64,000 nucleotides of DNA from Brachypodius melanocephalos. Its lineage: Eukaryota; Chordata; Aves; Passeriformes; Pycnonotidae. Shown one piece after another: positions 1 to 13,000 of this stretch; position 1 is the first letter of the stretch, and the number at the start of each line of letters is the position of its first letter. Below the pieces are notes generated by a model. That model was not told the origin of the DNA. It worked only from the letters and a program-made list of their open reading frames with translations, and made no database searches. The stretch spans positions 11,447,606 through 11,511,605 of the forward strand of contig VZSR01003798.1 of assembly GCA_013398615.1 (NCBI GenBank). The letters run 5' to 3'. The translations under genes were made by a program, and so were the position numbers.

Positions 1-3000
1 GCCACCTTCTCTTTCTGGTTGAGTGTGGCATCAAACAGAAAAGGGACTGCATTTTCATTTTTTTTAATTACAGGATGATACATATTGGCTATATAGTTTT
101 CAGCTTTGTAGAAACCTTTAGATTGATACACTGTAATAAAAGTCTGCTCTCATTCTTTTCTTGACTATTTTCGACAGTTGTCTACTAAAATACAGAAATA
201 TGTTTTTTCTGACAGTGTTGTCTAGGCTAGCACACATCTCCAAATAGCCCTGCTGACTTTGCAGGTACCACATTTCCTCTGACCACTCATAAATACCTCA
301 GATACAATCGTATAATACAGAGATCTTTCAAATCACTGGATGATTATTTTACATTATTTATTTTTCCTATTTTGGCTGTCACTAAGACCACATAAGGGTT
401 CTAATAAACATCTTCATTGGGTTTATATTGCTACCTTCAGTGCATGAAAACTGCTCAAATTAATTTCAATCATCCAGCTGTAGATGCTCTTTCTTTAGAG
501 TTACTTTAAAGAGTAACACTTGCACGTTATTTATTCTGAAATAAATTATTAGTGGATTCATTTAAAGCAATATTTGCTGTTAGTGGCCAAGAGGACTTCA
601 CCAAAGTCTCTTTCAACTGTTTTTTATACATTCTTGATCAGCTGAATTGAGTTCTAAAAAATATGGTCTTCACTGTACCTGAAGATAACATGATTGGTTA
701 ACTGCTTAAATGGTGCTCCAGTTTCCAGTGATATCTTAGCACAGTTTTGCCAGAATTGTTGAAATAGTTCAGGGATTGCCTCCTAAGCAAGAGTATATAA
801 CAGAGAATTAAATTACATAAAACCAATTGAATAATAAAACCTACACATTAGTTTACTAGATTCATCCATTCTAAAAAAATCTTCAATAATCAGCCAAATT
901 TCTGAGAGACATTCTGCTAATTTAAATAACTGTATCTCACAGCCTCAGCCCAAATCAAGAGAGCAGAACACCTCTAAGAAGCAAATCCAGTGATAAATTT
1001 TTTGTTCAGTGATGGTGTTTTTCAGTTTCAGAGTACAGCGTGCATGGTCTGAGTCTTTTCTTTTCGAACTGCTGTCAATCCAGATTAATTTTATACGACT
1101 CTCTTTTTGTTATGACAGAGTAAAATAATGCAAGAAAAAGCATAATTAGTCTCATTCTACTTTATCAGAAAGCATGGCCCGTGACAACACTGCTAAAGAA
1201 TTGGAACTGTCCAGACTAGAGAAGAGACGAGTAGTGGAGGTAAGGATGTCTTTAAACACATCCTTTCTCCTGCAAAGAGGAAAGGAATAATCTATTTTCC
1301 ATGCTTACTGTTACAGTAGAACAAGAAGTAATAGCCACAAATTACATTTAGAGAGGTTTAAATCAGACTTCAGAAAAAGTTTGCCGGCAGTTGGGCTGAT
1401 GAAGTTCTGGGAAGTGATATCCTGAGGGACTGTGGAACTGTCTGTGAACAAAGAACCTAAGAACAAAGTGGACACAGCAGTGGTATGGACCTGGTTCTGC
1501 CTTGCAGTAATGGCAATAAAAATAAACATGAGGGGTAATAAAAGCAATAAGTGGCTTCCTGAACTTCCTGAAGATAGCGTAGTAACACTTAGTTGTCATT
1601 TTAACACTGATCTCTTAGAGGAGATGTACAATCAGGTCATGCCAGTGCCTCTAATATTAAATTTACATTGGGACACTGTTGTAAAGATACCTTATAACAC
1701 AGTTGTATTACTTTAGCCATTAAAATAAGCTGGAATTCTATGAGGATTATTTCGTGTTTGTATGGCATTCTGGAAATGCAGAAGTAATGTAGTACCACCA
1801 GTCTGTTGGTAAATTATTTAAATTGTCTCTTCTGTCTTGCATCTCTGAATAGACTGCAACTTCTCTAGTTTTCAGAAGCATCAGCTCCTTCATTCTCTGT
1901 GTGCTAGAGAACAATTCATTTCTCACCTTCCTGTATCACACTTCTGTTAATGCTTTTACTGAGCATATAAAGCAGAGTGGCAAGAAGAGAAACACTGAAA
2001 CTTAACATATGTTGTCTAGCCTTTAATTCCCTGGGCTGATTTTCCTGGAGTAAACAGAAGCAGGAATTACACACAGATCTTCTGGACAGATGTTAGCAGT
2101 GACAGGTTCTAAAGCAGAATGTGCATGTCATTACACAGGGCTGTTTCTGAGTCTGGGCAGGTAAGCAGGATCATTGAGAGACAGCTCTGTAACTTTAGCA
2201 GTAAATCTCCCTGCAGTCACACTGCCACAGGGCAGGCCAGGAGGAAGTATTTGCTCATCCACTCTTCAGTTTTTAAACACAAATCCATGCTACTATTTTT
2301 GTGGTCTTGCTCAGGGACATTACAAATGTAGCTGAAGTTTCAACACAAAGATGAACACGAGTTAACACTTTGGTTGTGCCTGGTCTAAGATAAAAGGAGA
2401 AAAGGATGCTGAGGACAACTGAGGATATCAGGGAATAGTACAGTCATCCTGACCATATGAATAAATATTTCTTAATCAGCTAAGTGTATATCGGAGGGAA
2501 ATTCATGTTGTCTCAGGAGAATAAAAATATGTTTGTGCTGAAGTACACAATGACTTTTTTTATATGCAGCATCTGCCAGAGAATCAAAGCAGGAATAAGA
2601 TTTCTATTAAAAGCACAGGTATGGTGATGAGGGTCACATAAATACCTCCCCAGTGACAGATCTCCCTATGTCGCTATAGAAATTCCCTGTCAATTATTTC
2701 TGTTGGGTGCACAGCTAAACGCAATTCAGGACTTAAGCAATGTTAAGCAGCAACTTAGAGCTACATTTTAGGAGAATCAAATTAAATTTCTGTGTTTAGC
2801 CTAGTTTCTTAAGGCAGTGATGTTTATTTGATCCATCTCTATCTTCCTATATCTTGTATGTCCTTCCCAATACCTTTTGAATTTTGTGATCAGAGTCAGA
2901 GAAATTTCACAGATTGCCAAACAGTATGTCTGTTATGTTCCATGAAACTATGTGGTCAGAGATGAGATCCTAACTGTCCTCAGTATGAGCTCACCCCATA

Positions 3001-4637
3001 ACAGATACCAGGAGTTCACATAAAGGGGTAATTTATGAAAACCCCAACTATGGGAGAAGATTCAATAGGTGACTATGGTTGGTTGGATGTCAGGGAAGCC
3101 AGTCATAAGACAAAAGGAAACTGCACTTTATTAGTTTTCCTAATCACAGAACAATGTGTATGTTAATTTCCAGAATTATCTGCAAAGTTAAAATCTGGAA
3201 TACAGACAGACACCAGGATTTCTGTGATACTGAATGATGCCACAGTGTAAAAGCTGTGCATGCCATTTTTAGTGTCTGATTGGCCTTGACAGTAATAATA
3301 CCATTTACAGCACTTTATACTTCCAAAGCTCATTACCACCACTAATTAATTCTCAGAATACCCCTAAGGGGTGCTGCTTGGAAGATAAGTTGGAGTATTA
3401 CTGTTTTAACACTGAAAACAGAGACAGATCACTAAGCAGTGATAGTGCTTGGAATAGAATTTGGGTAAAATCTCTTAATCAAGTGTCAAAGTAAGGCCCT
3501 GCTGAAGATGAAAATTTCAGCAGATGATGCTGCTATGCTTCAAAGTGGTATTTAAAGATAAAGAAATGTAATATAGAAAATATTTCTGTAGCACTAGTGA
3601 ATGGATATTAAAAACATACTTCATGTGGATGCATGGGTGTGGTATTGATTTAACTGATGCCAGCTCTGTACTTGTCAAACGTCTGCAAAAAGTTTTTCAC
3701 TAACCCAAACCTCTGCAGTCAGTGTTGGGATATTGCAATCAAGCCATCAAAAGCCATCACCGATGAATAGTAAACATTCCTCATTGTGCCTGATAGGACT
3801 AAGCAGTAATAGAGTTTCTTTTCCATTTCTGTGCAAATAAATGCAGGGCGCAGCTGGGAGTAAAAATTTTTATTCACTGTGTGCTCTGCAGATTGCAAGT
3901 GAAGCCAGCTCATTCCCTCATACATCCACCGGTTTCTCAAATTCACTCAAGCCCTGAGGGGTTAGTAAGCCACTTAAATTTACAAGAAAATTTTTAGAAG
4001 ATGGCATGGTCCCTACTCTTTCTCCTTACCAGGGAATGGAGGTCTTGAGGAACATTAATGTATCTTTTTCAAAAAGCAGCTACTTATTTCCCTGGGTTTT
4101 TCTGATTGCCTTACTTTTCTTGCTGGGATGTTTGTGCATACCTCTTAGATTTAACAAAAGCTTCCTGACACACACTGGAAATGTTATTTAATTTCTTTCT
4201 TGCTTTTTGTATTATTTCAGATTACTGCTTTGGTAGTTTACTGTATGTATTACATGGCATTCCTAAACAAATAAACCTGACTTAACTGTATCTTTCGTAA
4301 GGTGTTTGTTAAATAATAGCACCAAGAAGTATGAACTCCATATTAAAAAATTAATGAGCAGTTATTGACATTCCTAAATACAATTTCTATGTATGTATAA
4401 TTGAATCCAGGTATTCTTTTTATATGTAGTAATTTTTATACTTATAGTAATTGTAGTTTTGTCCCTGGCAGTTGGGATGGCCTTTTTATTCTTCGGAGTG
4501 TTGTAGGTTGTTTGTGCTTTGACATTTGGCGCAGTTAAGCAAGTGTGTGGAGATTGAGTTTAATGAATTAGACAGCAGTGCAGAGTAATATAGTTTATAT
4601 ATCACTCATATTTTGTGTTTTATTTTTGTTTTTCCAG
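1..4637. other. UNC13C: Upstream intron of UNC13C (partial)
   Basis: No UNC13 coding sequence is visible here. The preceding exon must end with the first two bases of the Phe codon completed at 4638 and encode the first half of C2B. I found no such exon, so it lies before the window. One exon-shaped segment (1169-1239) is described in the findings. The rest looks like unique AT-rich intron. Short reading frames, such as one with a hydrophobic stretch at 4006-4191, have no supporting signals. Confidence 0.8.
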
Positions 4638-4807
4638 TGAATGTCATAACTCGACAGATAGAATAAAAGTAAGAGTATGGGATGAAGATGATGATATCAA
4701 ATCTAGAGTAAAACAGCATTTCAAAAAGGAATCAGATGACTTCCTTGGGCAAACAATCATTGAAGTAAGAACACTGAGTGGAGAAATGGATGTTTGGTAT
4801 AATTTAG
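4638..4807 (+). CDS. UNC13C: UNC13C exon 1 of window: C2B domain, Ca2+-binding loop 3
   Basis: This exon encodes residues 1-56 of the visible protein, starting ECHNSTDRIKVRVWDEDDD and ending in VWYNL. It is the second half of the C2B domain. The acidic run WDEDDD is the Ca2+-binding loop 3 region. The basic/acidic stretch that follows (KSRVKQHFKKESDD) is the helix that Munc13 C2B domains carry inserted in this loop. C2B binds Ca2+ and PIP2 and brings the priming machinery to the plasma membrane. The acceptor is tttccag before 4638 and the donor is gtatga at 4808. The first base completes a Phe codon from the previous exon, and the last G begins the next Glu codon. Confidence 0.95.
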
Positions 4808-5638
4808 GTATGATTCTTACTGATTTTTTAAAACAAATTTAGGTAGAGTCCTACTGTCTTTAACTTTGTGACTTCAAAATATGTAGTTTTGGTACCAATG
4901 TATGACTTTTAAAATACTAAACATTACAGGTTGATTTGAAAATGAAAGATAGAACCCCCACTGCCTGTCCCCTAGCACAGAAGGGATAGAGAAAAATCAG
5001 GAGTAAAGGAAACCTGTGAAGAAGGGATGGGTGAGGGGAAGGTGTGCTTTAAGATCTGGGTTTATTTTTCATTATCCTGCTTTGATTTCACTGGTAACAA
5101 ATTGATTTTCTGCCAAGCTGAGTCAGGTTTTGGCCACGGAAGTAATTGGTGAGTGCTCTGTTCCCCATCCCTCTCTCCACCCATGAGGCTTTCACAGATT
5201 TTCTATCCCCTGTCCAGCAGAGGAAGGGAGGTGATAGAGCAGCTTTGGTGGGCATTAACAAAATCAACCCATCACACTCAGAGAGAGTAGTCCAGGGTGT
5301 TGGTAAAGTCTTCATAACTAAAGGAAAGTAATAATAATTAGGACAGATATCAGGTAGAAAATTAAAGTAATTTCAACTGAAAAGGGGAAAGTAATAAATA
5401 AATAGCTGTGCAGCCTTGTTTGAATATGGGAGATAAAATAAGAAAGATTCTTTTCTTCATAGTTAGATATTCTGTTTTGTGCCTGAACCATGTGTGAGGT
5501 ACTAAAAAACATCCTCATTTTCAACAGAAAGACTCCCTGGCTTTAAAAAAGATTAAACTAGAATGATTTATGAGAGCTTTTCATGTGACATATGTGTGTT
5601 CTTGGTAGTTACTAATGTATTATTTTTCCACTCTTCAG
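4808..5638. other. UNC13C: Intron 1
   Basis: This 831-base intron starts gtatga and ends ctcttcag. Its centre is occupied by an interspersed repeat (about 4955-5285). No other feature is seen. Confidence 0.85.
4955..5285 (+). repeat. Bird-type interspersed repeat, family not assigned
   Basis: From the pyrimidine-rich start near 4955 to the motif TTGGTGGGCATT and the ATCAACCCATCACAC end near 5280, this segment resembles a dispersed repeat I recognise from bird genomic sequence. Landmarks are the AAGATCTGGGTTTATTTTTC segment, GTAATTGGTGAGTG, CCCCTGTCCAGC and TGATAGAGCAGCTTTGG. It is diverged and carries no coding capacity I can support. Whether it is an LTR or part of a LINE I cannot say. The chance reading frames at 5146-5331 (+) and 5088-5315 (-) fall inside it. 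Confidence 0.6.
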
Positions 5639-5754
5639 AAAAGCGAACAGATAAATCGGCTGTCTCTGGTGCCATTAGACTGAAAATCAATGTTGAAATT
5701 GAGGGAGAGGAGAAAGTTGCTCCCTATCATGTGCAGTACACCTGTCTACACGAG
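5639..5754 (+). CDS. UNC13C: UNC13C exon 2: end of C2B and linker to MUN
   Basis: This exon encodes residues 57-95. It starts with the split Glu codon and reads EKRTDKSAVSGAIRLKINVE and then the VAPYHVQYTCLHE stretch. The first half closes the last strands of the C2B beta-sandwich. The HVQYTCLHE segment starts the linker into the MUN domain and is nearly invariant among Munc13 proteins as I remember them. The acceptor is ctcttcag and the donor is gtatgt after CACGAG. The exon is 116 bases, which with the G carried from exon 1 gives 39 whole codons. The reading frame runs open through the acceptor, so the longer open stretch from 5563 is not the real start. Confidence 0.95.
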
Positions 5755-6853
5755 GTATGTTGGAGAAGTTATAGTTTACAGTATAGAAATTACTGTTCGG
5801 TTGTTGCATGGATAAGGAGAAAAGGCTACAGGACATTAGAACACTAAAACAAATAACTGCTGCTGTACTTCAGGACAAGTTTATTTCAGATTTCAAATTC
5901 TGTATTGCTGAGGAAGTATAAGGTTCAGAGGCAAGGGTAGAATAATAACATAAGACCAACAAATGGATCATTCCTGCCAGGAGGTGTTAGAAAAAGAGGT
6001 TGAGCCAGATAAACTCTCCCTGTACTGTTGTTTGATTTAGCACTTTGATACATGATTGCTAACATCAGAAATATACAAACATTTCTATATATTACAGAAG
6101 TACATTTTAAGGGATTTCTTCTGTATTACAGTAATTCATTTTTTGGGGAGTGACAAAAAGGGGAAGCACAGATATTGTAAAATCTAATTTTCCTTTCATC
6201 TAGTTTACTTTTGTCAACATTGAAAAAAATTTAAGATAATCCATGAGACAGTTATGGGCTAGTGAGTAAAACTAAAAGTACTGGGGGATTTTTTTCAATC
6301 ACTGAAAATAGAATATAAAATCTGTTGGATTTGGTGGATACATATGGAGTTGTGGAATTCATGGATACATGTGGAGCTAGGCAATCTGAGCAGCATTCTA
6401 TGCCATGATTCAATGTGAAATCCTACCTTTGCTCCCAAGGGTACTAAACCTAAGTGTTGTTGCACAACTTGAGAGGCACCTGCAGTATTTCTGTTAGCTC
6501 CCTGAAGTTAAGGACTTAAATAATTAATTTGAAATGTATTGGTTACAGATACAATTCAAATTGAAACACTCTGTAATAAGTGTTACAAGATCACCATTTC
6601 ATTCATTAACAAGGGCATATAAAAGAGAAGTTTCTGCACTATTTTATGTTGCAGTCTTTCAGTGCCAGTTAACAGACAGGACTTTGATATCAGGGAATCA
6701 CAAGTCTGCTGACTAGTTTGAGCCAGTCTTTGGAAAAATAAACAATTATAAAATGGACTAACAATTAACATATTGATGACTGTATGTAGGACATATTTTC
6801 AGAATGCTTCTTAAAAGCCAAAACTTCATGTTTGGAACATTTGTTACCTTCAG
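5755..6853. other. UNC13C: Intron 2
   Basis: This 1.1 kb intron runs from gtatgt to cttcag. It holds a two-copy imperfect tandem duplication at 6335-6376 (period 27). I see nothing else. Confidence 0.85.
6335..6376. repeat. Two-copy imperfect tandem duplication, period 27
   Basis: TGGATACATATGGAG at 6335 is followed 27 bases later by TGGATACATGTGGAG at 6362, with related sequence continuing after each. It looks like a small local duplication. Confidence 0.7.
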
Positions 6854-7017
6854 AATCTCTTCCATTACTTGACGGAAGTGAAGTCCAACGGTGTGGTGAA
6901 GATCCCCGAAGTGAAAGGTGATGAGGCCTGGAAGGTTTACTTTGATGATGCTGCCCAGGAAATTGTGGATGAGTTTGCCATGCGCTATGGAATTGAATAT
7001 ATTTATCAAGCTATGAC
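6854..7017 (+). CDS. UNC13C: UNC13C exon 3: start of MUN domain region
   Basis: This exon encodes residues 96-149 plus two bases of Thr 150. It begins NLFHYLTEVKSNGVVKIPEV and ends FAMRYGIEYIYQAM. This is the segment after C2B that leads into the MUN domain, the elongated helical rod that catalyses syntaxin opening. The motifs GDEAWKVYFDD and QEIVDEFAMRYG are typical of the family. The acceptor is accttcag and the donor is gtgagt after ATGAC. The antisense reading frame over 6758-7009 is a shadow of this exon. Confidence 0.96.
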
Positions 7018-10000
7018 GTGAGTATCACCATGGCTGTCTCTCTGCTCTGCTGGCAACAATGTGTTTGAGGGAAGAAACGAATTCCAAGCCTCTGTGATTT
7101 TATTCGCCATTTCTCTTCCATTCCTGACTTAAAATTCTTATCATTTTTGATTCTCACTGAGGTGCTTCTCATCTGCAGTGGCTTTAAGATATAAGCATTT
7201 TATAAGCTGTTACTGGTATTACTGCTATGCATTCCATAATCCTTATAATACTGATATATAGCACAGTTCAGAAAGACTTCCAGTGCTCCAGATGCAACTG
7301 GAACAGGGTTTGATGAGCTCTGTACTCTCTTCCAGGACTACAAAATAACAGCAATGGCTACAGTGAGCTTCCATGCTGTATATAAATAATTAGTGCAAAC
7401 CATTTTTAACAGTACTAAGGCCTGTTACATCGTCCATTCTGCAGTAGCTGTCTGAACACCTTAGAACACAGCACCACAGAGCTCGGAGGCCTGGAGACAT
7501 GAGAAATCTATTGTGTTCTCAATTTATCCAGCTAAAAATTTTCTGGTGAAAAGGACTATATTCTGCTGGAGCTGTAGAAAAGCAGGAGACTCCAAATAAG
7601 TCCTCTAAATGAAAAAATACAGATTTTTTTTTTCTTTATAGAAACCTGATATTGTGGAATTTTTAATCAGAACATCTTTTTTTTGCATCTTTTTACCTCC
7701 TAAACAAGAAGTCTTATAACGTATGGAGGTACATAAAAATCTGAAGCTTTCTTTTTATTGCAGAATATAATGACACCACCTGCTACTGCAATGAGCCCTT
7801 TATGTAGCTGTCTGTGAATTATTGTATTGTTCATCTGATAGAAGGGTAGGGGACGTATTTTGAACTATACACATTTTTAATGATCTTCCTTCAAGGAACT
7901 TATACAGCATTGCACAGAATAATTAATGAAGCTTGAGAGTTCTTCTATTTTATATTTAATCTACATATGGAGGAATTTGTGTGTTGACTTTCATGAGTAT
8001 TTGTGTTTCTGTGTTTAGTTTCTCTGTAGCTCTGTGTGATTGTTAGGTCATCTATTAACTTATCCTGGTATTGTAGTTTTATGACTTGATTTAAAATGGC
8101 ATGGTAGTTTTACCAAAATGTTAGTGGTAGAGTTGTTCCTGCTGTGTGTACCAAAAATGAATTCAAGGTTTGACAGAAATGAATTGTTAAAAGCTATTAA
8201 TGCCAAAGGAGGGCTGTTATTAGCCATTTGCATAAGAAATAAAGGGCTGATTTAGCATTAGTTTTGGCTTAACTATCACACCAGTAGTTGATTAGCTCAA
8301 TATACCATGGCTGTATTTTTGACAGACAACCTTAACTCTAAAATTATTTCGAATTTTATTTTTATTCATCTCTTGATGTATTGAAGTACTCCAAAATTTT
8401 CCAGAAAAAGTTCGAAACTGGTTTTAGAAATTCAGATGTTGCAAAAGTCAGCATTGCAAAAATAGCAATATAACTAATGTAAGTATATAAAATCTTTTTT
8501 ACTTAAAAGTGGTAGAAATTGACAGGTTATATTTTTAGGTAAAGAAGATGTTGTATTTTTGTCTCAGTAAATAACATGAATTACAGATATTCATAAAAAG
8601 TAAGTAAATTTAGTCTCCACATCTAACGTGGAGCTGGGCAAGTACTCCAACACATTTTTCAGGAGTCCTTACTCAGAAATTCTAGCAAAGCCATTTTAAG
8701 TTAATTGACCTATTTTGCCTCATTCTCATTTTGTTCTTGCTTTCTTCTATACCTTTTCCCCCAAATTTTGATTTCCTTCAAACTAGGTATCTGAAGGCAG
8801 AAGTAATGACAAAATGAATTCAATATTGATAGTCACAAGAAGTAAAAGTGAAGATTTCATTACCCTCATACCCACATCCTTGTATGTTTTTAAATGTTGC
8901 ATGTCAATAATGTCCCCTTTTTGAGGTGACACCCTCAGCCTGTTTAAGTTCAGAATAAAATCAGTGATTAATGTAATCTCAAGTAATACTTGGACAAGAA
9001 TATATATTTATATACATTGTTCTGCTGATTCATCTGCAGACACGTCTCAGAGCATTCAGACTTTGGGGAGAAGAGTAGTGAAGACACTAAGTCTATTTGT
9101 CATGAGGACTTTTCTTTCTGCCTGTTATCTGCTGGTTTTATTTCTTTTTATGAGATTACCTTTTTCTTCTGGAACAATTTTAGTGGCTGGAAGAAAATGT
9201 ACAGCTTCTTGATTTGGAAAATAGAATTATCAGATTGCATTTGGTAACAAAGATCTCCTACTAAAACAAAAGCAATTTTCTACTATACGGCGGAGAGAGA
9301 ATTTAAATGTAATCACTTTGCCCAGAGGAATATTGTGTAAGCATTTTTTGCTTGAGAATCTAGTTGCAGAGTACTTCTACTGCGTGTCTCATGATAACAT
9401 TGGAAATTAAAATGTTTGTGTTTGTAAATGCAAAACTGACTAAGCTTTAATACCCCAGGATCCAGACTTCAGAAACATCTGCACTTCATCAGGCTACGTG
9501 AGTTTTAGGATGCTCCTAATGAGGTGCTCTTTTTGCCTGAATGTAATTTTTAGTATTCAGATTTGGTTTAAAGTTAGATATTATACAAAGTTAGATATTA
9601 TGTAGTTCCAGTGGCACTTGATGATAGTCAGTCTTGGCCCTTTTAAGTATGGATAGATGGTGTATGCTGGAGTAGGAACATATGTCTTTCTGTGTTTCCA
9701 CACAGCACAAAACTGATTAAACTTCTCTAAAGTACCTCTGTCAAAAGTAATTTGGCATCCTGTTCCACTATAGCGATAAACAATCCCACTCTTACATAAT
9801 TTCTGGTTCGTGATGGTGGCTTTGCTGTCTATGATCCCTTAATAAGCGCTGAAGGTTTCCTTCTGTCTTATATATTTTCCTTTAGAGCACAGAAACAATA
9901 TTTCAAAAATTTGGCCTTGATTTTTGAAATACAGTGAATATACTCATACTGGCTTGTGGGAATCAGCCCAGAAGATGTCACACAGGTGTCTGCTCTAGTC

Positions 10001-13000
10001 ATTGTCCCCAGTGAGACCTTTCTCTTGGAAGGAGAATGGATTCAGATGTGGTTGCACCTTTTGCTGGAGATTGGAACATCTCCACATTTTTAAGAGATAA
10101 ATGTAGACACTTTTTCCCTAAAGATGCTGACTTAGAAGGGGTGTTTTACTCTCAAGATACAGATTACAACTGCACAGTTCCTGAGCAAGGAAATCTACTT
10201 TAAGTTACCAAATGTGGAATTCATGTGCATAGAAAAACAGCCATTGACCCAAACCAAAATACAACAAAAAGACTGATTCTGTTGCAGTAACTGCAGCTCT
10301 TTGAAGTCTTGACTGTATAGGTTATATAATCCACTCTTCTTTCTTATGATTATTTTATTCTTCCACTCTTCATGGAGTTCATATTAGGAAAAGAAAAGCA
10401 AGACAATTACAGCCATTATTACATGGTTCAGATGAGAAATTTTTGGCTTTTCCCATGGATAGCAGCCAGGCAGACACTGTTTAGCCACACAACTGGAATG
10501 TGTAACTCCCAGAAGTGCAAGCATGGATGTCTGAGACAATAGGGAGGAAAATAAATATCACAGAAAACAGGAAGAAAAAGTAGAAAAATAGCACAATGAT
10601 CCAGCTAGACTTTATTTTGATGACTCTGGTGATTGATGGCAGTTTATGCTGTAAATTCAATGTCTAGGAGTTATACTGGAACTTTATTTACCTGTGCATA
10701 TTAAGCCACACTCTGCAATGAAGAAAAAGTAAATTTTTTCCTGTCATTCATCTTTCAAATTAATTTATTTCTCTTTAGAAGGCAAAAAATCCAAGCACGT
10801 ATTGAAACAGCGTTTGACTAGACACTGAAATTACATGTAATATCAGCAACCTGAATTTACTGTGTAATAGAGTCAAGTGCAATAAAAGCTCTATTAAGAT
10901 CTTTATTTCTTACTGGCAAGAGTCACCACAGGTAGAACCTAATGATTCTCAATCAGCAACATAGCTCTCATTCCAGCAGGTTAATGGGCACTAACTATGT
11001 CATCTTGTTCTCCTGCTAGTTTTCAATTAATGTGGCAGCATTACAAAAAGCACACAAATCGCCCATTAAACTAATTTTTTATTGATAGCATTTGCTTACT
11101 GATGAGTACAGCACATCAATTAGATTTCCTTCTTCGCCAATTCATGCTAGCAGAAGTATTGGAAGAATCCCAGGCAGTGTCTGTTGGTCAGGAAATTGCA
11201 TAGTAAGAAAGCTGGAGCAAGCAGGCCTGGTTTCAGACACCATTGTAGCTTAAGCAGTGCAACCTTGCTCTAAAAGGTGAGACTTAGCAATGCTTGCTGT
11301 GACATCATGTGCCCACTAGAAATTGTTAATAACTCATGCTATTGGCTGCTGTTTTCAAAGACCTGCCAAAACGAGGGTAGGGGTTTACTTTGGTTTATTC
11401 GTTTTAGCAAGCAGAAGGAATCAAGGTATCTTGCAGGTAGCTGATAACCTGAGTTACCAGCACTCGGAGTCATGACCCATACTGTGTACTTAACAGGTTC
11501 TGTGAACATTAAAGATTTTATTTAAATGATGGAGAGAAACAAAGGTCTGTCACAGATGCTTTATCATAAATTTCACTAAGCACATTACAGGTAAACAGTG
11601 CAGTGATACAATAAGGACATAAAATATACCAATAGTTTTAAATTTTCCTTGGGAAAAATTGGCACAGTTTGGGTCTGTACCAATTCTTCAGGATAAGAAT
11701 TCAGCGCAGGTCATGGGTAGCTCATTGTGAAATCGTTAGAGGAACCTGCAGAAGTCACCTTAAGAAGTTGACCCAAACAATATTTCCATGTTTGTCTGTC
11801 ATGTTCCCTGAAGGCAATTGAGACAATCTCAATGATTTCTCTGCTGCTGGCTGCTCCTTTTGCCTGCCTCCTACCTTAGCAGAGCACATGTCACAGGTAT
11901 GACTCTAAAGCCAGTCGGGTTGTTAGTGCCTTTTTATCTCCAGATTGATGTTACTCATGCACTAACGAGCTTTAAGTCCACTAAAAGCCTTTTGGAAATT
12001 AAAGGTCATCAGTAAAAGTGTTAATTATTTTGTCAGTTTTTTGAAAACTGGTTCTGATCATCCCTACATGTATTTCTCAAACTTACTTATAGATAAGGAG
12101 ATAGTTCTATTAGCTTTAAAGGTTACCTTTATTGGTGAGAACCACCTGGCATCACTGTTGTATTTCATTACAAAGGGAAGTATTATTCTTCTACTTGACA
12201 GAAAACATGTGACATATAATGAAAGATTTTTCTCAGGGGTAGAGAACCGTGGTGATCTTTTGTTGAATTCACATTTCACTCTTCAAAAGCACTTCTTGAA
12301 AATACTGGCAATGAATTAAAGGCTTGGTAACACTATTCCATGAGCACATAGCTGGGATTGCTGCGTTCTAAGCCTGGCCCATGTGATTGGTTTCTGTGCA
12401 GTTTTGAGCAGTTTCTCTCAGTTATGTAAAATGCAGATAATAGCACTTAATGATTGCCCCTACAGGAAAATGATCTTGAATGATGCCTTGAAAGATGATT
12501 TGGGCAGTGACAATAGTTAAGGGTCTTTGGCTTAAGTTCAGCAGGAGAGTTGAACTGTACCTTAATTTTTTTCTTGGAAGGGCATTAGTGCCCAGGTGGT
12601 TCAGGCCCAGCACACTGCTCTGCCTTATGTTCCTGAGGAGGAACGGGAGAGAGGAGCCAGAGACTCCAGCTAAGATGAGCACGTGGCCAAATCGGGACCT
12701 TCAGTCACACAGAGACTGATAAGAGTTTCTTAATCCTCTTCTGTTTGACTGTATACCCATTTTTATCACCATCTTTTCCTAACTCCCCTCCTTCTCTTTC
12801 CTATTTGTGTACGTTTAGTCTTTATCCCTCCCAGTCCTGCCTAATAATAAATCTTGAAATTAGGAATTTATGTTTACAGTGATGGTGTTCACTCTCCTTA
12901 TGTGTCAGACCTTTCATCCATTTGTACCTCTCATGTTTTGTTGTGTTACAAGCTTTTTGTATGCTACCAGCAGGCATCTCCTGTTTCATTAAACCAGTAA

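Noticed and set aside
4006..4191. 61-codon frame with a hydrophobic segment resembling a membrane helix
   Set aside because: Hydrophobic runs are common when T-rich intron is translated. No splice donor, acceptor or promoter supports it.
6758..7009. Antisense frame over UNC13C exon 3
   Set aside because: It is a mirror of the conserved coding exon. The sense strand carries the recognisable Munc13 sequence with correct splice sites.
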